From Ampelocalamus luodianensis (Eukaryota > Streptophyta > Magnoliopsida > Poales > Poaceae), in the NCBI GenBank assembly GCA_036346255.1, contig CM070620.1, positions 32,857,609-32,921,608 of the forward strand: a DNA stretch of 64,000 nt. The letters are read 5' to 3'. Below are positions 56,933-64,000 of this stretch, piece by piece; the first letter of the stretch is position 1, and every line of letters begins with the position of its first letter. A program made the translations under genes and the position numbers. The notes beneath the pieces were generated by a model. The model had not been told where the DNA came from. It saw nothing but the letters and a program-made list of their open reading frames with translations, and did no database searches.

Positions 56933-58572
56933 GGAAAAAGTCCGGTTTACTCCCTCGAATTATCAGAAAAGTCTGGTTTACCCTCTGAACTACAAAACCG
57001 GTTATTTAACCCCCTAAATTTGTGAAAACCGGTCAATTAACCCCTCACAGCGGTTTGGAGCGGTGGTTTTGCTGATGTGGCAGTGGTTTTGCTGATGTGG
57101 CACATATTTTACCACGTAGACATCCACGTCACTCTCTCTCTCTTCTTCTCTCTCTCCAAATCAGCATGTATGTGGCGGACCAGCGTGAGCTTTCTTCTTT
57201 CTCCATCCCTCTCTCTATTTCTCCCCTTTATCTTCTTCGCTACCACCGAATCCCCCACTGGCTCTTCTCTATCCTTCTTTCTTCTTCATTCTTGCGCCGC
57301 CTCCCTCTGGCGTCTTTGCTGGCACCACCTCCCTCCGCATCGCTGCCGCCGGCTCTCCTTTCGTCGCCTCGGCGCCCACGCCATGCCCGCCCTGCGCTCC
57401 GACTCCTCCTTGGCTTGGCCGGGCATCTCTACCATCTTGTCCTCGCATGTGGCGCCCTGCGGCGCAAGCCAAGAGCCCACTGACGCGCGGTCGCCTCCGC
57501 CACCGCCCCTTTCAGTGTCGCCTGCCGTCGCCTCCGCCACCGTGGGGCGAAGAAGCTTTTCTTCTTCGGGAGGGTGCCGCGCCCGTACGACCTCGGCGCC
57601 CACGCCATGCCCGCCGGTGGTGGCGGTGAAGCGCCTTAAGGAAACATCGCTGTCGGAGCGCGAGTTCCGGGACAAGATCGCTACGATTGGCGGGATGGAC
57701 AATCCTAACATCGTGCCCCTGCAGGCCTACTACTTCAGCAAGCTCATGGTGTACGAGTTCGTCGCCATGGGCAGCCTCTACTCGATGCTCTCTCTGTTTT
57801 AGTGTTCGAACTGGATCAAAATTTCTGAATTGGTAAAAATTTTAGGCAACCAGGCCCCAGCCGGTCGCCGCTGAACTGGGAGTTGAGGAGGCGCATCGCC
57901 TCAGCCGGTTGGTGGTCACGCGTGTGGCAGTTCACGGCCTCGCGAGCCTCGTCGGCCCCGCCGGCGCGCCGTCCACACGCGTGGCGGGCTACCGTGCGCC
58001 GGAGATCGTGGCGGACCCGTGCCGGCTCTCGCAAGAGGCCGACGTGTACAGCTTCGGCGTGCTGCTCCTGGAGCTGCTCACGGGGGAGGCGCCCACGCAC
58101 ACGGTGCTACACGATGACGGCGTGGACCTCCCACGGTGGGCGTGCTCCGTGGTGCGCAAGGAGTGGACGTCCGAGCCGCACAAGCGCGCGCACGCGTGAG
58201 ACCGGGCCGAGGAGCCAGGCGCGACAGAGAGGAGGTGGCCCGAGCCAGGGGTCGCGCAAGCACAACCGGCGTTGGCGGCGCCAAGAACCAGGGGTCGGGC
58301 GACGCCAAGAGCCTGGAGCTTCGACTGGTGAGATTAGAGAGGAGAGAGGTGGAAAAAAGAAAGCAAATGAAGAAGAAGATGGTGGCCTTTTCCGTCTCTC
58401 TCTGTCCAGTCAGCAAAGCCACAGCCACGTGTGCAAAACCACCTCTTCAAACCAGCCTGAGGGGTTTTGTGTCCGGTTTTCGTAAGTTCAGAGAGTTAAA
58501 TAACCGGTTTTGTAGTTCATGGGGTAAACCAGACTTTTCTGATAGTTCGAGGGAGTAATCTGGACTTATTCC
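56933..58572. mobile_element. Pack-MULE, 1.6 kb, with captured kinase sequence
   Basis: Terminal inverted repeats of ~110 bp: left GGAAAAAGTCCGGTTTACTCC, reversed right GGAATAAGTCCAGATTACTCC, both continuing CAGAAAAGTCTGGTTTACCC and AAAACCGGTTATTTAAC. A perfect 9-bp target duplication TAGTATATA lies at 56924-56932 and 58573-58581. There is no transposase. The interior is GC-rich and contains receptor-kinase fragments at 57610-58199. Confidence 0.92.
57610..58199 (+). pseudogene. Captured receptor-like kinase domain fragment (RLK902/RKL1-like)
   Basis: Frame 57610-57802 encodes VVAVKRLKETSLSEREFRDK, NPNIVPLQAYYFSK and VYEFVAMGSLYSML, kinase subdomains II to V. After a stop and an insertion, NWELRRRIA-like sequence lies at 57870-57900. 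Frame 57935-58199 encodes HGLASLVGP, RVAGYRAPEI, EADVYSFGVLLLELLTGEAP and VDLPRW, kinase subdomains VIII to X. The catalytic-loop region (HGNIKSSN type) is deleted, and the frame changes. This is the family of plant LRR receptor kinases with atypical kinase domains. It is a broken copy, captured by the Pack-MULE; the parent gene is elsewhere. Confidence 0.88.
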
Positions 58573-58581
58573 TAGTATATA

Positions 58582-59040
58582 TGAGTGTCCGACAAATTAA
58601 CTAGGAGAGAAGAGAGAGGCTTCAGTTTAGTTAGCACTTAACATCAGTTCATCTGTACAGAAAACAAATCCTTCGCATGAAAAGAAAGCAGCCCAGCATC
58701 CGGGGCAAACCGATACCAGTGCACGTGAAGCTGGATTGGAACGCATCAGCTGTCAGGTCAAGAAATCCCACCCAATCTCTGAGTACTATTATCAGGACTT
58801 AAAGATGGCAAGTGTTCGTATGGATGCATATGGAAAAACTGTAATGGCATTCGCACACAATGACACGAGGGGAAAAGGCATTTGATCGAACATCTAGCAA
58901 GTAGTAAGCCAGTAACTCAACCAAAAGCCATTAGCCCATTCACTAAGAAACAATCAATCATCTTCTAATGCAACAAAAGATTTCGTTGAACCAAACAAAT
59001 CAACAATCATAGGGAAAAGATAGACAAAGAGAAGGCGAGA
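58582..59040. other. Unassigned sequence
   Basis: Non-repetitive looking, no supported exon or element end. Lies between the Pack-MULE and the MULE-related inverted repeat. Confidence 0.35.
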
Positions 59041-59044
59041 TACC

Positions 59045-60503
59045 GAGTTTTTGGCTAAAATAGCGCCGTTGCCGTACGTAATAGCAAAACTAGCCCCCCC
59101 CCCCCCCCCGCGTTCATCAAAGACAAAAATAGCACCTTTTCCGTGTCCTAGAGGACCGGATTTTCCGTGCAGGCGACAAATATCCTCATCCGGCCCCAGA
59201 GGTGCGGAAATACCTTGTTTGCCCCCAAGGGTGCGATTCCCCTCCTCCAGAAAAGGCTGATAGTTGTTGGAATTTCTAAATATAGCAAATGAGCTCTAAA
59301 AATTATAAAACTTTTTTTTGCGAATGCTCCTAATATAGTGTAATTGCATGTGTAATTTGTCCAGAATTTTATATGTTCGGCATTTTTCTCAAAAATTTAT
59401 TTAAGGCTGCTGTTCGTGTACAAATGAAATAATCGATTCGAGAAAAATTTCAAAACATGCTCAAAATACTTTCCACAATTATTCTCAGTATAATTATCCC
59501 AAGCTTATAAATTTTGAATGTTACAAATTGAGCGATCAGATCAGACAAAACAAAAAATCGTAGATAGTAAAAGTAGTACTACGATTAGTACTATTCGGAG
59601 CACAAAAGGAAATAGTATTGGTACCCGAAGTCAACCAGGAGGAAATTGTACTCCAACTTCATGGCAACATTCCGATACAGTTTTTATCTTCTTTACGAAG
59701 ATAAAAAAGTAAACATTATCACATGTAAAAAAAAATCATTCCACATATTTTTTCATGTGGTCGGCCGCCTGGTCTGCCTCAGCTAGGCTCCCCCGACAAA
59801 TTATTAAATTAACGTAATAATTTAATCATAATTAATTACGACTAACAAACTGCGAGTTAATCACCTGTGATAATAATCCCCTCCCCCGACAACGAAAGTT
59901 TGATCTGGTCAGCAGGGGCGGACCAGGCGGCCGACCACGTGGAAAAAATTTGTGGAACAAAATTTTTAGTACATGTGATAATATTTACTTCTTTTTTTAC
60001 ATCTGTAAAGAAGATAAAACTATATTGGAATATTATCATGAAGTCAGAGTACGATTTTCTCTACGTCTGGTTGACTTCGGGTACCAATACTATTTACCTT
60101 CGTGCTCGAGTAGTACTAGTCTACTACTTTTACTATCTATGATATTTTTTGTTTTGTCTAATCTGATTACTCGATTTGTAACATCTAAAAAACTGTAAAC
60201 TTAGGATAATTATACTAAGAATAAATGTGGAAAGTATTTTGAGCATACTTTTGAATTTTGTTCTCTCAAATCAATTATTTCATTTGCATATAAACAACAG
60301 CCTTAAAGGAATTTTCAAGAAAAATTCTGAATAGATAAAATTCTGAAAAATTTACACAAGCAAGAACACTGTGTCAGGAGCCTTCACAAAACATTTTATA
60401 ATTTTTAGATCTCATTAGCTATATTTAGAAATTCCTACAACTCTCAGCTTTTCTAGAGGTAGGGGAATCCACGCCCCTAGGGCGAGACGAGGCATTTCCG
60501 CAG
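59045..60503. mobile_element. MULE-related inverted-repeat structure
   Basis: The arms at ~59207-59783 and ~59905-60503 are inverted copies (TGCGGAAATxCCT, TTTCTAAATATAGC, AAGTATTTT, TGGTACCCGAAGTCAACCAG, GTGGTCGGCCGCCTGG), with a ~120-bp loop. Left of it, 59050-59110 (TTTGGCTAAAATAGCG, AATAGCAAAACTAGCCCC) resembles the terminal repeat of the large MULE at 35095. The arm start also resembles 36085-36200 of that MULE. No matching right end or target duplication was found, so it is probably a rearranged fragment. A run of ~18 C occurs at 59092-59110. Confidence 0.65.
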
Positions 60504-61506
60504 CCCGCCCAAGTAAATTAAGGATCAATCTTCGAGCTGTATTTTGCAAAGCTCCACCATACTACCACAAGTCTGGAGTGGGATAGATTAGGCTAAGTAA
60601 TTTGCAATATTTCACCGTGGTTGTGCTATCTGGTTATGTGGGTGTTAGAATGACTTACTTTTCATATATTCCCACATGACGCAAGAGGGGGCATAACTAC
60701 ATTGGGATGGTGCATTATAACGACCTTGTGATAATCACTTAATCGCATACGTACAGAAATGTGTGAAGTAGACATCATAAATCAATTATCTCTTGTGGGT
60801 AAAATTGTACAACCTTTACAGAGGGTAAGACTATTCAAATAGCCGTGTCTATGGTCATGGATATGCTCAGCAAAGCTAGTCAAAGTTAGACTTGAATTTT
60901 ATTTTCAAAATATTTTATAAAACAGTTTGTGACATGGATGGGTGTCCATGAGAAAATTATGGGTTGAAGCCCCGGGTTGGTGCCCGTGTTTAAGTTAGTA
61001 TTAGGTTGGTACCTACACTAACTTTATTAATTCAGTTAAAATTTAATTTTAGATATTGTAAAACTTGAGCTTCTAAACTTAGCTATGGTATTTAAAATGT
61101 CAAATGCTGCTTTTGCACAAATAACCCTATAAGCCTTCCTTTGATGATATCCATGCATGCATGAACTCTATTATGTGTGTAACTTGTGGAGTACATTTAT
61201 TTGTACTCACCCTTGCTTAATACATTATTGTTCAGAGGAGAAGTACAACGAGGAGGATGAGAACCTGGAGGACTAGGCTACGCTCCCAAACAATTGTCTG
61301 TGGCGAATCGTGTGGCCTACCTTATTATTTATGCTTCTGTTGTACCTTGCCTTTGGCCTTATTCCCTTTTGAAATAAACTTGAATTATTATGAATAAATC
61401 GCATATTATGGTTTTGCTGTCATTTTTATTTGACTGTACACTAGCTGTTCCTGGACTAGTATATGAGACACAGAAAATCTGGGATCCTTCGTTCTCGGGT
61501 TCGACA
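60504..61506 (+). repeat. 3' part of a Tekay/Del-type 5' LTR
   Basis: It ends ...GGGTTCGACA four bases before the primer site. Landmarks shared with the solo LTR at 26379-30758 include GTACA...AGGGTAAGACTATTCAAATA near 60820 and TTGTACTCACC...TTGCTTAAT...CAGAGGAG at 61200-61250. The upstream ~3 kb expected for such LTRs is missing to the left, where the inverted-repeat structure begins. Confidence 0.7.
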
Positions 61507-62138
61507 GAAGTGGTATCAGAGCTATATCGACTGTAGGTCGTGACCTAGTTAGAATGACCGTAAGTTGAAAAACTTCAAAACTTATTTTACACAATAAGAA
61601 AAATAAATTGTTCTCTCCTCATCTTTGGTCATCTTTCTATCCTTACCTTTTTGTTGGTATTCTTTCTTACCTTGTTCTTCCTTTACCATTTTATAATGTT
61701 AAATTGATCCTCTTTCCTCTGTAAATTTCTATAGTTGGTCAACACGATTCTTACCATTACAAGACATCAAGCCATCAAGAGAGCATCGTCCTACAAGAAT
61801 CATCGAAGACCATGAACCGAAGATGCGATGTCAGCCCAACCATATAGCTTAAGCTTGTCAAGGCTCATTCTGTGTTTTGGGTCGTTTCACCAGATTAAGA
61901 GTCTCGATCGAGAAGAGCATTGTATTAAGTTATTAAGTTTTTCTGAAAAGCTTTTAAGTTGGTTGTTTCGTTTGAGTGTTGTTTTGCTCTATCTCCTTTG
62001 ATCTTCTTTATTTCTCCCCTAACCTTTGTCTCCTTCCGTAAACCTCTAGAGTAACCGGCGTTGAAGACCGAGTATTCTCAACTTTCTTTCTACCGTCTAT
62101 GAATCTCGAGGATGAGATTCCTTTTAACGGCGGTAGTT
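61507..62138 (+). other. Short non-coding internal region of a LARD-like element
   Basis: Only 632 bp separate the primer site from the next LTR start. No gag or pol frame is present. The last bases (CTCGAGGATGAGATTCC...CGGCGGTAGTT) resemble the GAGGACGAAATT...GGGGGGAGT stretch that ends pol and forms the polypurine tract in Tekay/Del elements. It must have depended on an autonomous partner. Confidence 0.7.
61511..61522 (+). other. Primer-binding site (tRNA-Met)
   Basis: TGGTATCAGAGC, complementary to the initiator tRNA-Met 3' end, four bases after the LTR end. This is the standard primer site of many plant LTR retrotransposons. Confidence 0.9.
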
Positions 62139-63030
62139 TGTAACATCCCAAAGTATTTACCAAAAATAAAATTAATAAAGTTATTATTTTATTGGATTTT
62201 CTGAGTTTTAAAAGAGTTTTCATGATTTTCTTGAATTTCCTAGTTTTTAAAAGTCAAAAAGAAAATTTATTGAGTTTTCTAGGATTTTCTTGGATTTAAA
62301 GTTAAAAATAAAAATTTAATTATTTTCTTGAATTTTTGGATTTTAAAAAGGTTGTTCCTATTTTCTAGAAATTAAAAATAATTTATGTGCAAAAATAAAA
62401 GCCAAATTTAAGTTGAAAATAATTTTAAAATAACATCCTTATTTTCAGGACTTTTTGAAAGTTTCAAAATAAAAATAACCATTTGAATTTTATTGAATTA
62501 ATTTAAAGCTTAAATTGAAATTTAAGAAAATAAAAAATATTTTAAATGTTGAAAATAAACTTCAATTAAATTCGAATTATTTTATTCAATCCACTCAGGT
62601 TCCAATGATTTTTATGGAATTTTGTTGAATTTATTTATTTACTTATTTTGGATTTTATTTTATGTCTCTTCTTTCTTTCTTTTCTCTATTTCTGTTCTTC
62701 TTCCCCTCCTAACCGTGTGCTTGCGCCATGCCGAACAGCGTGCCTGTGCCACCTCGATCCTCGTGCCCTTGCCCCCGCCTACCTGCGCCCTTGGCTGACC
62801 CGGCCGGTGCCTGCGTGCCACGCTGTGCGCCTGAGCCCCACCTCGCTCCCGCTGACTCTGCGCCACCCGCACATCCAAGCACTCCACCTTCCCTCCTTCC
62901 CCTATAAAACCCTTACCAACACCCTCTAGCACCCCCTTCTTCACCTTCCCTGCCCCTTTCCCTCTCCTTCCCCCCACAGAGCAAACCGCAAGCTTCCTCT
63001 TGTCTTCCCCAAAACCGGCCATATCCCTCC
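62139..63030 (+). repeat. Start of the Tekay/Del-type 3' LTR
   Basis: It opens TGTAACATCCCAAAGTATTT, the same start as the fragment at 47737. It continues through AT-rich then GC-rich sequence (62700-62990) until interrupted by the element beginning at 63031. The frame at 62648-62929 is a composition artefact. Confidence 0.75.
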
Positions 63031-64000
63031 TGAAAGCATCTAGGCCCTTAAAATCGTGTTTTGGTAATTAATGACTATATGTGATTATTGGACTAACGTG
63101 TTTATTGAGCTTTTACAAGGTTAAGACCTTTTGGTGGATTCAATGATGAAAAAGCATGCTAAAAAGTTCAATAAAGACTTACATGATTGAAGACAGGTAT
63201 AAGTAGACGCTGATCCTTTTATATTTTACCGGTCTTAGGAGAAAAGTTTGGAAGACCGGATTTTAGGATAAATGTCATACTATTAAGAGGGATCATGACT
63301 AGTACCTTGATAGCATAGTTTTGTGCAATATGGATCAACTTAGGATCATGCATGCATTTGGTTTTATTTTTTCAAAACAAAAGTTTTTAGGTGAATGTCA
63401 AAAATCGGATCAACCGGCATCTCACCGGCGGTTGTACCGCTTGGTGCGGTATGACCGCATCTTACCAGGCGGTACTACCGTTTCTTGAACGCCTCAGCCA
63501 ACCAAGCGCTAATGCGGTACGACCGGCTCTTTCAGCGGTACTACCGTATTGCGGTCGTTCCGTATTTTAGTTGGCGGTTGAATATTTCCAGAACCGTTGC
63601 ATTTTTTACTCAGAGCTCTCTGAGATAATCGGTCGTACCAAAGTTGAAAAGCGGTCGAACCGATCTGCGGTTGTACCGATTTTAAAATAGTGGTACGTTT
63701 TTAACAAAGAGCATGTCATCTCGGCTTTTCTGGAAAACCCTTCGTTCGGTCGTACCGCTCCTCTGTGCGGTATGACTGGAGGTTGCGGTCGTTCCGCACC
63801 CTAGTTGGCGGTCGTACCGCACGGGTTGTTCAACGGCTATGTCAGAGTCATTTATTGCCACTGTTCTAACCGTTACAGTGCTCAGTCTCGGGTGCGGTCG
63901 TACCGCACCTTAGATGGCGGTCATACCGCATTTCGCCACTTTTCTGGGTATGACTCTCCAACGGTCGTTTTTGTTGGTGGGTGGTATAAATACCCCCCCC
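63031..64000 (+). mobile_element. Start of another LTR-like element, runs off the window
   Basis: The sequence changes abruptly to TGAAAGCATCTAGGCCCTTA, a start seen in grass LTR retrotransposons, then TTTTGGTAATTAATGAC. From ~63410 to 63930 it is dense in GCGGT and ACCGC half-sites (for example GCGGTCGTACCGC). It ends near a TATA-like GGTATAAATAC at ~63980. The other end and target duplication are outside the window. Confidence 0.5.

Overview
This window looks like a transposon-dense stretch of a grass (Poaceae) nuclear genome. The evidence is: Ty3/gypsy elements of the Tat/Grande/RIRE2 kind carrying the grass-typical antisense 'Transposase_28' gene, Tekay/Del-type giant LTRs, Copia elements, hAT and CACTA miniature elements, and several Mutator-like elements (MULEs) including two with captured GC-rich sequence. 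There are no bacterial-style operons. I found no convincing intact host gene; the best candidate is a set of short spliced exons on the minus strand near 49.9-52.0 kb.

Region 1-4302: the 3' end of a plus-strand Tat-type gypsy element (last integrase codons, an antisense minus-strand gene with an inserted probable Copia solo LTR, polypurine tract, 3' LTR). Region 4303-8305: a 443-bp hAT miniature element with a perfect 8-bp target duplication, a ~340-bp-period direct duplication, and a broken hAT transposase gene. Region 8306-34075: one nested block. A minus-strand Copia element (8311-34070, target duplication GTATT) was entered in its 5' LTR by a minus-strand Tat gypsy element (15238-33949). 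That element was in turn entered by a 4.38-kb Tekay-type solo LTR (26379-30758, ATTTA) and by a 1.35-kb LTR derivative whose two ends are both U5 ends (20178-21526, GAACT). Within the gypsy element a spliced plus-strand gene (16567-20162) runs antisense to gag-pol.

Region 35095-46815: an 11.7-kb MULE with terminal inverted repeats and a 10-bp target duplication (GGTTAGACGG). It holds a decayed MURA transposase gene, a decayed plant-mobile-domain (PMD) gene on the same strand, a small apparently open two-exon GRF-type zinc-finger gene on the opposite strand, and a gene made of tandemly repeated exon-intron units. It also holds a 31-bp minisatellite and ~90-bp and ~99-bp tandem repeats.

Region 46994-49628: a Pack-MULE-like element (9-bp duplication TATTGTATA) containing a nested hAT element (8-bp duplication ACCACCGC), which itself carries the first ~480 bp of a Tekay-type LTR. 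Region 49.6-56.9 kb: candidate exons, AT microsatellites, an inverted-repeat MITE, a long hairpin, a CACTA miniature element and a 329-bp TRIM-like Copia remnant (TACTT duplication). Region 56933-58572: a Pack-MULE (9-bp duplication TAGTATATA) carrying a broken kinase domain of the RLK902/RKL1 receptor-like type. Region 59.05-60.5 kb: an inverted-repeat structure sharing sequence with the big MULE. Region 60.5-63.03 kb: LTR end, primer site, a 632-bp non-coding internal region and the start of the 3' LTR of a non-autonomous Tekay-type element. From 63031 another LTR-like element begins and runs off the window; it is packed with GCGGT/ACCGC half-palindromes.

Most coding features are pseudogenes. 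The clearest signals for follow-up are the U5-U5 ended insertion, the hairpin arrays shared between LTR U3 and introns of the antisense gene, and the multi-gene MULE with PMD, GRF finger and repeated exon-intron units.
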